Below, one piece after another: positions 11,587 through 21,557 of a stretch of DNA of 64,000 nucleotides. Origin of the DNA: Uloborus plumipes. Taxonomy: Eukaryota; Arthropoda; Arachnida; Araneae; Uloboridae. The first letter of the stretch is position 1, and each line of letters opens with the position of its first letter. Location: the NCBI GenBank assembly GCA_038373865.1, contig JAXGGA010003039.1, positions 1 through 64,000 of the forward strand, read 5' to 3'. The position numbers were made by a program, and so were the translations under genes. The notes under the pieces were generated by a model. The model saw only the letters and a program-made list of their open reading frames with translations. It made no database searches and had not been told where the DNA came from.

Positions 11587-12630
11587 ATGATGACCGCACG
11601 ACGTGAATTAACAGACTTTGAACGCGGAATGTTAGTTGGAGCTAGACGCATGGGTCATGCCATTTCGGAAATCGTTAGAGAATTCAACATTCCCAGATCC
11701 ACTGTGTCAAGAGTGTGCCGAGAGTATGAAATTTCAGGCATAACATCCCACCATGGACAGCGCAGTGGTCGACCGCCTGCACTTAAAGATCGAGACCGGC
11801 GACGTCTGCAAAGAGTCGTAAATTCTAACAGACAAGCAACACTGCGTCAAATCACCGTAGAAATCAATGTGGGACGTACAATGGACGTGTCTGCTAGAAC
11901 TGTGCGGAGAAATTTGGATTTCTTGGGCTATCCCAGCAGAAGACCGACTCGAGTGCCTTTACTGACAGAACGACATCGCTTGCAGCGACTCTCGTGGGCA
12001 CGTGAGCATATCGGTTGGTCCCTAGATGAATGGAAAACCGTGGCCTGGTCCGATGAGTCACGATTTCAGCTGGTAAGAGCCGATGGTAGGGTTCGAGTGT
12101 GGCGCAGACCCCACGAAGCCATGGACCCAAACTGTCAGCAAGGCACTGTTCAAGCTGGTGGTGGCTCCGTAATGGTGTGGGCTGTTTTTTCATGGCATGG
12201 ACTTGGTCCTCCAGTGCGACTGGACCGAACATTGACTGGAAATGCTTATGTGCAGCTACTTGGAGATCACTTGCAGCCATTCATGGACTTCATGTACCCA
12301 AACAACGATGGGATTTTTATGGATGACAATGCGCCATGTCACCGGGCCACAACTGTTCGCAATTGGTTTGAAGAAAATTCTGGACAATTCCAACGAATGA
12401 TTTGGCCACCTAGATCGCCCGACATGAATCCCATTGAGCATTTATGGGACACCATCGAGAGGTCTGTTCGTGCCCAAAATCCTGCCCCATCAACGCTTTC
12501 ACAATTATGGACGTCTATCGAGACAGCATGGCTCAATATTCCTGCAGAAGACTTCCAACGACTTGTTGAGTCCATGCCACGTCGAGTTGTTGCACTTCGC
12601 CGGGCAAAAGGAGGGCCGACACGATATTAA
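11587..12630 (+). CDS. Tc1/mariner transposase, full length, DD36E spacing
   Basis: Cut-and-paste DNA transposase of 347 residues, acting in the nucleus on its own 27-bp ends. I start at the ATG at 11587; the in-frame GTG just before it is unlikely to initiate. Residues about 7-46 form a first helix-turn-helix, SGRPPA (60-65) is the GRPR-like linker, and about 66-115 form a second helix-turn-helix. The catalytic DDE region runs from about 135 to 300. Visible acidic residues are D156 in WSDESRF, D247 in MDDNAPCH and E284 in SPDMNPIEHLW. There are 36 residues between D247 and E284, not the 34 of classical Tc1. There is no stop or frameshift, and the length is normal for the superfamily. Related spider and other animal proteins are often labelled Tcb2-like. 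Activity is inferred from intactness. Confidence 0.95.
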   Translation: MMTARRELTDFERGMLVGARRMGHAISEIVREFNIPRSTVSRVCREYEISGITSHHGQRSGRPPALKDRDRRRLQRVVNSNRQATLRQITVEINVGRTMDVSARTVRRNLDFLGYPSRRPTRVPLLTERHRLQRLSWAREHIGWSLDEWKTVAWSDESRFQLVRADGRVRVWRRPHEAMDPNCQQGTVQAGGGSVMVWAVFSWHGLGPPVRLDRTLTGNAYVQLLGDHLQPFMDFMYPNNDGIFMDDNAPCHRATTVRNWFEENSGQFQRMIWPPRSPDMNPIEHLWDTIERSVRAQNPAPSTLSQLWTSIETAWLNIPAEDFQRLVESMPRRVVALRRAKGGPTRY

Positions 12631-12634
12631 GAGG

Positions 12635-12661
12635 TATCCCATGACTTTTGTCACTTCAGTG
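12635..12661 (-). repeat. Right terminal inverted repeat of Tc1-like element
   Basis: 27 bp, a perfect complement of 11444-11470, starting four bases after the transposase stop codon and followed by the target TA at 12662-12663. Confidence 0.95.
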
Positions 12662-13051
12662 TATGTGACCTACTTTTCCAAGGAAATTTATACAATGTCA
12701 CCAAAAATTTTCAAAAGTACCATTTGAAATTTTTTCCGCGAGAGAAGTTTGAGATTTCCTATTTCCGAGAAAATATTCCATCGTAAACTAAGTTCATATT
12801 AAAAATGCAAAAGTAGTTAAACTGAGGTACTACAAAAGAGTAGTTTCTGAGGAAAGAGATATTAGCAATGATTCCAAATTCCTTTTATTCACAAAAAATG
12901 TTTATTTGAACATTTATGACTTTATAATTGATCTTGGGTGTCAAGGGGCGTAAACTGTGTCTTACCCACCTCCTCCCCTAGAAAACGTAAAGATCCGGAT
13001 TGCGCCGGGCTCCCCCTGTTTATATAAAGTTCCTACGCCACTGGTCAACAC

Positions 13052-14009
13052 ATGGCAATATCAAACCAAAAACAAGTCATCCAGTCATAATTACTCAAGT
13101 TAGCTTCAACGACCGTTATTAAATAATACTGATTTAACTCGTGGGTTGGCATTCGGGGGGAGAAACCGTCCAATTACAGGAATTGTTTTTTGATTTGACT
13201 GGAATTTGAGAATGGCTTTATTTCCAGGGTTATAGCGTCGGAATTGCGGAGTTGGACTGATTTTAGGAGCAAGGAGTAGTACCGAGAAATATTGCATGGT
13301 GGGAGAGGAGGAGTGATTTTCACAGCTCTAAATTATACTCGGTTATGCAATACACCGCCAACTCGGCCTGCATGTTCCTGCCTTAACCCTTGCTTAGGGA
13401 TACAGATATTAGATAATTCTCGTGTCGGTGCGAAGCACCCTTTACACGGAACGTGAGTAGTAGCATTGATGGTGGAATGCATGTTACTTTAAAATAGGCT
13501 TATCAAATTAAAAAAAATTACGTCGTCTCCATGGAAACCGTAAAGAAAACAGCTCCACTCTTTGTTTTATACATTGCTGTTGAGGCATTTCGTTTATTTT
13601 ATGTTTATCGAATTAGGCAAACGCTTTTATTTCTATCCTCATGTCTCGGTTATTTCTCAACGTTTTCTAACAAATCTAGTCATACATTAACACAGCAAAA
13701 ATTTCCAAGAAAATGTTCTGCTTTATCAATGTTGATTTTTCAATAGAATAGTTAACGCACAAAGCAATATTCACCGTTTGCATTTAACAATTGTTGCAAA
13801 AGCTAAAGAAAAAGTCCAGACCGCCATAACTATGACAACCATCAGGGGAAAAGTGCGGAGAGTGGGAAATTAATTTTATTTTGAGCCGCCAGGTCTCGTT
13901 AAACCGGGTATAAAAGTCAAAAAACGCAGTTTTAGGTCTTTGCATGCGTGTTCATAAATTTCATTTGCTTGATTCATGGGGGGAGACCCCCTATCCCACT
14001 TTGGCTACG
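13052..14009. other. Non-coding stretch, no gene recognised
   Basis: Mixed composition, no bounded repeat found. Several short open frames on both strands lack any recognisable domain. Confidence 0.5.
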
Positions 14010-14145
14010 CGACTGCAAAGAGTGTGAGTCGGTTCTTTTCCCTCAGAGTCTGCATTTCTGCCACGGCTGTCGAGTCAGAGTCGGACTGATTTTGACGATA
14101 AACAAGTCGGAGTCTGTCATTTTCCCTCCGACTACGCAGCCCTGC
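14010..14145 (-). mobile_element. hAT-type element remnant
   Basis: Repeated GAGTCGGA-type words end in CTACGCAGCCCTG at about 14133-14145. Reverse complemented, that end begins CAGGGCTGCGTAGTCGG, a terminus typical of a widespread hAT group. The phrase CTGCATTTCYGCC followed by GTCGGAGTCGGA recurs near 29850-29895. No convincing 8-bp duplication was found, so borders are approximate. Confidence 0.5.
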
Positions 14146-15432
14146 TTATTTTCTGCAACAACAGAGAGTTACAAAGAGCACAAATGATTTATTAATAGAT
14201 TTTTTTTTCTCGTCACACTCGTTTCAAAGTCTCCACTTGAGCTGTGAAAAAACGCGATGCCAAATTTGAATAGAAAGCTTTCCCCTTCTGACGTTTGAAT
14301 TTCTGCATGCAAAAGTACTAAGATGGAAAAGTGGATGCTGATAAAACGTGAGATTCAATGCTGTAAGCGAAATTTCCTCTTGATTTGTTACCGAGCTCGA
14401 GTAGACGATCACAGACTACATAGACTTCGAGTTAGTTGTTGCTCCGAATTGTTGTACACGTAACTCAAGTGGTGCAATCTTAGACACAACAATCAACCAA
14501 ATACAGACAGTGTCTGGTTTTCCGCATATTGTATTCAGTTGGAAATAGTTCACTGATAATAGTTTTACAACTAGGTGGCCCGTGCGGAATTCCGCAGAAA
14601 AAAAAAAAAAAAAAAAAACTCCAAATTTAAATTTTAATACGACAATTTTTATTGGCTTCATTTGCACAACATCGCCATCTACTGCCGTCGTTCTGACAAC
14701 TTTTCAAAGAGATCAAAGACACGTTCACTTTTACAACTACTACAAAAGTGATACCCTATATTAAAATCAAATACCCAAGGCTACTACTAAACTAAATACT
14801 AACGTTATCGCAAAACTACCATAGTATTTTGAAACAATAAAAGTTACAATTAAGGTTTACCGAGCTAAGCCTTTGGCTTGAAATGTCGCATTTAAAATTG
14901 ATTTGAACAACAATGTAACGATTTTGACAGTTGAGCAAAAAATTTAACTTTTTCAAATTTCAATCGCTTATAAGTCGCTTAAACGTGGATTTTCGAGATT
15001 CTCGTTACGCGGCGCTAGCGGAGAAACGTTCTAAAGAACTCATTTTTTTTAATCTTTCGAATGAAATCAAAATGGAGACGATATGACAATTATTTCGCTA
15101 GATAGAGTCAATTTTGTGCCCAAAAATTGAAGTTCGAATAAAAAACGAACCGACACTTTTTAGAGGGTGGGTCTAATTTTCGTCAATAGCCCGCGGGATA
15201 AGCTTCAAAATCATAAATTTTCTTGCAATTCGATAAAGAAATGAGCGAGTTTCGACCGGGTATAGGATTCGGCTTAGAGAAATAATATATGGAGATAAGC
15301 TCCGATTGGCCACTTCCGCCCCTAAGAGTTTTATTCAAAAATAATTTACCAAAGTGATTGTGTCCAAGAAAAGATATAATATTACAATCATTTACTTCCA
15401 CGCTCTGTATTTCAAATAAAATAAATAATCGC
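14146..15432. other. AT-rich stretch, one CTCF-like word
   Basis: No gene recognised. TCGCCATCTA at 14672-14681 is, on the minus strand, TAGATGGCGA, close to the CTCF core YAGRKGGCRS with a mismatch at the last base. A 20-base A-tract lies near 14600. The rest is featureless. Confidence 0.4.
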
Positions 15433-15436
15433 TTAA

Positions 15437-15944
15437 CCCATTTATGCCCAGTAGCCTGAAAACGGGCCGCTTGCTAGTTACTGCATACAAAAACCTGTAA
15501 TGGCTATATCATTTTACTAAAGTTGTTTTTCACAAGTTAAATAGTCCTTCTTCTTGAGAAAACAAGATAGAACCACTAGTTGGACAGCAGAGTTTATTTA
15601 TTGACAACTATTTTCAGACAAATCAGTCAAGCAACGATCCAGCATGGGTAGTCATAGAAAGTAAGTTTTTTTTTTTTTTTTTTCGAACTTATTTTTTATA
15701 AAATTAAACTATTTTAAAACGATTTGCTTAAAATTGATCACAGATGCCTTCTGTAATGTTACTTTGCAAAAGTAAAGTCAAGTAAGGTCGTATTTTGCTC
15801 ACTTATCTGCAAAATATCCCATAAACATGACGTTAAATAACTTCATAAAAATGGCAACGGCGATCTATTTTAAGCATTCCAAATAAGAGTTTTAAGCAGA
15901 GAAAAATTGAAAAAATTGTGTAAAAAAATTTAGGCATAAATGGG
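15437..15944 (+). mobile_element. TTAA-flanked non-autonomous element (piggyBac-like), 508 bp
   Basis: Terminal inverted repeats CCCATTTATGCC lie at both ends, each flanked by TTAA (15433-15436 and 15945-15948). TTAA target duplication and CC-starting ends are features of piggyBac elements. There is no transposase frame. A second, inverted member is at 45492-46023. Confidence 0.85.
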
Positions 15945-15948
15945 TTAA

Positions 15949-16859
15949 AATAATATTTTTTGCAGCCATAAGACTGACGAGCTCTTTTGTTTGGCCTTAG
16001 ATGTCTTTCAAAAACTATTTTGCAAGAGGATCTGTTTATTCTAGAACAGAAAATGATTTGCACAGATCTAGAAATTCACAAAAACCAACAAAAGTTTGTG
16101 GAACTTTTGGAGACACCACGAGAGATGATATTTGCAACGCTATCACGCCAAAGTGCAATTAGTAGTTAAGTGTTACGAGATTGTGAACGGAGAAGAAAAA
16201 GGAGCGACCAAGTTCAGTAATATGACAGTAATGGAAAGCTGGTCAACTGTAATAGGAGAAAGTGTTTACTTTCAATGACATGGAAGTTAGCAGCTAACAA
16301 TTTTCAGATCGTTCAGTTTTGCAAGTGCTGCAGCAATTTTAAAGAACACAACCCAACATACAAAATGAAATGACAAAAAAGTACATGAGAAAAGTATGTA
16401 CTTGATTTGATAAAAGTGGTAATTATTTTCTTAATGTGTCTGTTTAAAATTGACTTTCATGAGCCTTTATTATCCAACACACGCACGGAAAATACTTTTA
16501 AATACTCCTAATATAAAGCTGATGCCTCTTCAAATATCTGTGGTCACATCAAAATAAACTCAATTTATCCATTGTGTTCCACCGTATGTTGATCACCTAT
16601 CTACAAATTGACCGCTAAAGTACTGTACCACAGTTGGTCAATTTGCACAAGCTTCAGTATATTTCCAATTAACAAAAATATTTGCAAGTGTCCTCATGAG
16701 CTCTACAACACCTCAACATTCATTTTCGTCTATCAATTCAAACGAAAACAGTACATTAGAAAAAAAAAGCATTCTTTATTTCTTTCTCAATCATTCTGCA
16801 AAGCAAGTGGATGCAACTATCCACCACCTAATCTACAGCGGGAAAGAATGCGGTATTGA
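15949..16859. other. AT-rich stretch, no gene recognised
   Basis: No bounded repeat, RNA gene or coding signal was found. Short open frames look like chance. Confidence 0.5.
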
Positions 16860-17040
16860 ATGATACAATAAGCTAATGTTCCCGGCTCCCCGCTGAAAAT
16901 GAGATCAGGAATAAGAAACGGAGTCATTGCGCTCCCTCCTCCCACGAAACCCGATATAGTTAAGCACCCCACGTGACCTTGGAGGAGTAGCCTCCTCCGT
17001 CCTCCTCTCTCCCCATTTCACTTTCATTGACAAGTGAGAA
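16860..17040. promoter_or_regulatory. Compact island with E-box and nuclear-receptor half-site
   Basis: CCACGTGACCTTGG near 16969-16982 joins a CACGTG E-box to TGACCTTGG, whose complement CCAAGGTCA fits an FTZ-F1/ERR-type half-site. It is followed by an inverted repeat GGAGG/CCTCC around 16981-16998 and C-rich pyrimidine stretches. The block is single-copy and non-coding. An enhancer or distal promoter is an inference from words only. Confidence 0.3.
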
Positions 17041-17144
17041 AACACCCGTACCGCCTTTTACTGCCCCTTCTTTCAGATGCCATCAGTTAGCTTGTGTATG
17101 GAATTTTCTGGAATCTTGCCCAAATTTAACTATAGGGATTAGAT

Positions 17145-17332
17145 CAGTGGCGTACATATCACCCCCACAGCGCTGGGGGGGGGGGGTAGCACGAAATTGT
17201 AGAAAGCACAATAAAGAAATATAGCACTATGAGGCACACAGTATTTTTTTAAAATTGTTTAGTAGGGGATGGGGGTACATTTACAAAGCTTACGGGGGGG
17301 GGGGGTCGCACCTAAGTCTCTGTATGCTACTG
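17145..17332 (+). mobile_element. hAT-type MITE, 188 bp
   Basis: The left end is CAGTGGCGTACATATC. The right end, reverse complemented, is CAGTAGCATACAGAGAC. The flanks GATTAGAT (17137-17144) and CATTAAAT (17333-17340) agree at 6 of 8 positions. Two long G-runs lie inside. This is probably an older copy. Confidence 0.65.
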
Positions 17333-17340
17333 CATTAAAT

Positions 17341-18245
17341 AGTAAATTGTAGCTAAACCAGCTGTTGAGGCATAGGTGCATAGAAGGAGTTAGAGGCGGG
17401 GGAGGTTAAGGGACCGTTAATCGCTGATTAGCGCGCGAACCCTTTACCTAACGTTATACAGTACAAAATGCGTTTGGGGCTTATTTTTTTAAATTTCAGG
17501 GGAAAGGGCTTTGAAGAACCAGGGTTTCCCAAATGTAAGAACGTATTATAGCCTACGTTTTTAAAACCAAATTTGAAAATTTTACAAAGCAGTTTCTGAC
17601 CCCCCCCCCCCTCCCCTCTCCTTCGCGTTAACAGGATTTGAAAATTATGCCAGCAGAGCGTTCAGCATTTTTTTTTTTTTTTCAAAGTGTAGACAAATGT
17701 ATTTTTGAAACTACCCTTTTTAAATACAAAGTTTAAATTTTTCCCGTGTATGGGAGTGTTCAAGAAATGCGCAAAAAATAATACATAAAAGTATTTTTCT
17801 TTATAGGAATGGAACAATGGATCCAATGAAATATTAATGCTTCTTAACTAAAACAGCATTTTGAGCTGTTTGTGATTGTTTTTGAAATTTAGAACATTCG
17901 TATAGTTTCGGCGGATCAAAAGAATGTTTACATACAGATGATTTGCGCCACAGAGTGCTCCTCATAGGCGCTCATATGCCTTATTTTAAATGTGGATAAA
18001 AATAAAAACATATGCTTAAAGCTTCAATATAAAGAGAAAACAATCACTTTCTTCTTCTTGTGCTTACAAAGTGGTATAAAAGAAAGTTAATTTCGTGAAT
18101 TTTTTCCACAACTAACCATTTTTTAACTCCAAGCGATTCAGGGGAACTTTCTTTTTAGAAGATAGGAGAAAATGTTGAATAAAAGAAGAGTTCAATAACG
18201 GCAGTTCAGAAATGGCGTGTGTTGAAATTTTTGAATAATATCTAT
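17341..18245. other. AT-rich stretch with C- and T-runs, no gene recognised
   Basis: It holds a C-run near 17600 and a T-run near 17670. Nothing codes convincingly, and no terminal repeats were found. Confidence 0.5.
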
Positions 18246-18253
18246 GATCATAC

Positions 18254-18729
18254 CAAGGGCGGCATTTCAACATTTCATTTGAAGGGGCAAGAATCTTAAA
18301 CATGAAGTACCTCGGTATAGATTAAAATACATATTGACTAAAAGAAAGAGATCTTAAAATTGATAAAATACTAAAAAATTAGATTTGTAAAAACAATTCA
18401 CTTTTTATGACTAGAGTTTTAAATTAATTAGTAATAAGCTATCACACAAAATATCTATACTAGAAATTAGTTTTTAACAATGTTTAGCGTAAGAACATGC
18501 TCTGCTTACGTCAGAATTCAGAAAACACATTTTCCCAATTCCTTTCTTTTTGAAATGGGTTTCATCAACTTTTATTGAAAATTGACAAACATTTTTAATT
18601 TCCTTTCACATGTGATCACCGATTTGTAATGTGCATAAATTGAATTTGTCTATTTTTTATCATTTTGAAAAAAAAAAAACATTTGGGGGTGCAACCGCCT
18701 TCTTTTGCCCCCCTTATTTGCCGCCCCAG
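18254..18729 (+). mobile_element. hAT-type MITE, 476 bp
   Basis: The ends CAAGGGCGGCA and (complement) CTGGGGCGGCA are flanked by GATCATAC (18246-18253) and GCTCATAC (18730-18737), an 8-bp duplication with one mismatch. There is no coding capacity; AT-rich inside. Confidence 0.65.
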
Positions 18730-19105
18730 GCTCATACCATATTTAAATCCCCTTTAATTGAAATCTTCATCAGTCCAAGTAATCTTTCCATGTCAATGTC
18801 ATTCTAGTGGTCAGAAAGATTTATTTTTGTGATGGCAGGACACAGTGTCATCCTAAAAATACTTGGGGGCAACTAGGGATGCACCGATTAATCGGCCATT
18901 TCGCCGATTAATAATAATCGGCAAAACGTTGCCGATTAATCGGCGGGAAAAATATTTTTAAAATTTCATTTTTTAAAGCATACTTTAACCAAGAAACTAT
19001 GATAAATACTTTTATTTACACTAAATAAATGTAACTTTCTGCAATCCTTACTATAACATGCAAGATGGGCGTGTGTGCAAAGTAAAAACAAAACAAATAG
19101 TTCAT

Positions 19106-20763
19106 TCTCTACTAATAATAAAGCTGAAGGTGGGTCTGTCTTTCTTTCTTTCTTTCTTTCTGTCTGTCTGTCTGTTACGCGCGTAGCGCCAAAACCGTTC
19201 GGTCGATTTTCATGCCACTTGGCACAAAATTAGTTTGTAGCATGTAGTTTTGCACCTCGAAGCGATTTTTCGAAAATTCCATTTCGTTCTTTTTCTATTC
19301 GAATTCTTAGCGAAAATTCGATAAAATAGGGAAGAAATATTTCATACACATTTTCAAGTCTTATGTCATTCGAAAGCTTGAAATTTTCTGCACAAAATGA
19401 AGTTTTTTCGAAGTTTCTACGATCATCAGGAGAGCTGTAACAATTGTTTTTAGAATCCCAGAATTCAAGGCTTATCTTCAGTAAAGCAAGCCAAACGATT
19501 CTAAAATGGTTAATGAAATGAATTATTTTATCAACGAAAATCAACTTTTAATGTTGTTACCATGGTTACGTTTTTATTTCGTTTATTTGTTTCGTTCTTT
19601 TTCCATTAATAATTTTAAAAATGTATTTGTTTTTGTAGCAATCCAAACTCCAAGCCTTATTAAAATTAGTCAAATGAAATATAATAAAATCGTGATAAGA
19701 TGACACCTGTCAATCAAATGAGAAATCGAGTTCTTTCTTTAAAAAGGGCAGAGAAGGAAGAAACTGACGCGTACCATTTTTGTGAGTTTAGAGATATTTT
19801 GGCGATCTGACGAGTTGTGTAGAAGAAGGAAACATTGTTTAACCAAAATAAGGTCAAAAAAGAAACAACATGATAGTAAACCATTTTAAATTTATCGTCT
19901 GGCAAAACATATTTTATTTCCTTTTTTTTTATTTCAATATAAATTGCAGTAAGCTTGAGTGAATGAGTTTGGCTTTTAATTCATCATTTGCTGGTTGATG
20001 TTTGTCGATGTTTATTGTTTTTATTATCATGGTGAAGAATAATGCACAAAATTTCTATTATTTTGTTTTTGAAGTTAGGAAAGAAAACTTTCTTCTTCTT
20101 TTAGACTTTGGTAAGATTTCTGTGAGCAGCAAAATTGTTCTTATTTTCTCTTTTGGCTTATTTTTGTGCACCTCCCCTTGGGGTTGCATTCGAATTCCCC
20201 CAAGGGTGTTTTTACCCCTTTTATGGGGTAAATCAGTGTTAATTTGAATGCAGACAAAAGTGATATGAATTGGCGCGACCACTTGGCGAAATATAGCCAA
20301 GCTTTTAGTCGCCAAGTGTTTGACGCCAATTTGGCGACATATCGCCAAGTTGGCGGCAAATGTGGCGAAAAAAATTATTTTTTTATTTTGGTTCAATTTG
20401 GCGCTATTGGCGATATTTTGCGAAAAATCCACTGAATGATGTTAAAATCGGCGATATTTAGGAGATTAATCATTGTAAAACCTTTTTTTTTTTTTGGCAT
20501 TGTCTTGTGGCAAACTAGGGATGTAAATGTTTGAATTGTTATCTTGCTCACTCCAAGCACTATTTTAGCATTTAAGGCATCTACTAAGAAATTTACACGT
20601 AAAAGAAAGTAGTGTGGGGTCCATGCCAAATTTTTATATCATTCTTTGAAAGAATTATAGTTGAATTATAACTAAAATAGAGTTTTTTTTTTTTGCTATA
20701 TCAATTTTTTACAAATGAATTTTTAAGTTTATACCACGGGCAAAGCCGTGCGGGTACCGCTAG
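19106..20763 (+). mobile_element. Non-autonomous Helitron, plus strand
   Basis: The 5' end near 19106 reads TCTCTACTAATAATAAAGC. The 3' end has a hairpin CACGG/CCGTG (20735-20750, six-base loop), then CTAG at 20760-20763, followed by host T. The first 70 bases include CTTT and CTGT tetranucleotide runs, followed by the phrase GCGCCAAAACCGTTCGGTCG. No Rep/helicase frame is present, so it must have moved by enzymes from elsewhere. The 5' border is uncertain by a few bases. Confidence 0.8.
20268..20420 (+). repeat. Cluster of TTGGCGA / TCGCCAA words inside the Helitron
   Basis: About eight TTGGCG or CGCCAA words occur in 150 bp, several as inverted pairs (for example TTGGCGACATATCGCCAA near 20331). 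The same TTGGCGATATTTTTT word is tandemly repeated at 30733-30795. The role is unknown; captured host sequence or a fold-back sequence are both possible. Confidence 0.5.
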
Positions 20764-21557
20764 TCAGTGCATAAAACTGAATGGAATGTTAAAAGAGAAC
20801 CCTCACAGCCGATATTCAAATGACACTATTAGAAATAATAAAATTCCTGAACTTTCAAATTGGAATCAGAAAACATGAGTGCTTCATTCTATTTATAATC
20901 AGACACACTTTTGCCGATCAACAGGCGGAAAAAATGTTTTAAATAAAATTACTTTCAGTATGCCTTGAACAAGAAACTATAATGAATTAATTTACAAAAA
21001 ATAAATAATTTTCTTGAAACAAAATTATGTGTAGTACGAAAGTGTAGTGAGTAAAAACAAAACAAATAATTCAAAGAATGAAAAAAAAAAAAAAAAAACT
21101 CTTAGTTGATATACATGCTTCAAAAATGAATTTTTCTATTTTGCATAAATATGCACATATAGACAATTTTTCACATGTCGGTACTTTTCTCCTTGGCATA
21201 GAGCTTTTAGATAATCTCTAATTTTCAAAAAAGAAAAATCTTGAATTAAATAGCTACTTACAATTGAAAAATAAATTAGTGTTTTAATTTAATTTGATTA
21301 ACTATTCTATGAAAATTGGTTCAAATAAATTCAATAAAATGTTGAAATTATTTTTGGGAAAATTAGGAAAATGAAAGAAAAAAAATCTTGTCTCTGCTAT
21401 TTCCAAACTCTAAATCAAAAAGAAAGGCGGGGGGGGGGGGGGGAATTGATGGTGAAATGGATTATATAAAAAAAACTGATCATTAATCGGCCGATTATTA
21501 ACAGCGAATTAATCGGTAATCGGCCAATTTGCTTATCGGTGCATCCCTAGGGGCAAC

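Larger units (their letters stand above)
11444..12661 (+). mobile_element. Complete Tc1/mariner transposon, 1218 bp, apparently intact
   Basis: Two perfect 27-bp terminal inverted repeats (11444-11470 and 12635-12661) flank a single uninterrupted transposase frame. The target TA is duplicated at 11442-11443 and 12662-12663. The element is very compact: 143 bp of leader, the coding region, then the right repeat 4 bp after the stop codon. Its first 410 bp equal the partial copy at 1-410. All parts needed for a self-mobile element are visible. Confidence 0.95.
11314..13043 (+). mobile_element. Non-autonomous hAT-type element split by a Tc1-like insertion
   Basis: The left end is CAGGAGCGTAGGAGCC. 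The right end, reverse complemented, is CAGTGGCGTAGGAACTT. A perfect 8-bp duplication GTCAACAC lies at 11306-11313 and 13044-13051. Removing the Tc1-like element at 11444-12661 and one TA leaves about 510 bp of non-coding hAT-type sequence. The nesting shows the hAT insertion came first. Confidence 0.88.
18874..21549 (+). mobile_element. Non-autonomous hAT-type element split by a Helitron
   Basis: The left end is TAGGGATGCACCGATTAATC and the right end, reverse complemented, is TAGGGATGCACCGATAAGC. A perfect 8-bp duplication GGGGCAAC lies at 18866-18873 and 21550-21557. Extra ATTAATCGGC words fill the subterminal regions. Segments 18930-19105 and 20920-21090 are similar to each other, so the body is partly duplicated. 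A Helitron occupies about 19106-20763. The family recurs at 52791-53496. Confidence 0.88.

Noticed and set aside
11894..12575. Open frames on the complement of and in other frames of the transposase
   Set aside because: Shadows of the real transposase frame; no independent signals.
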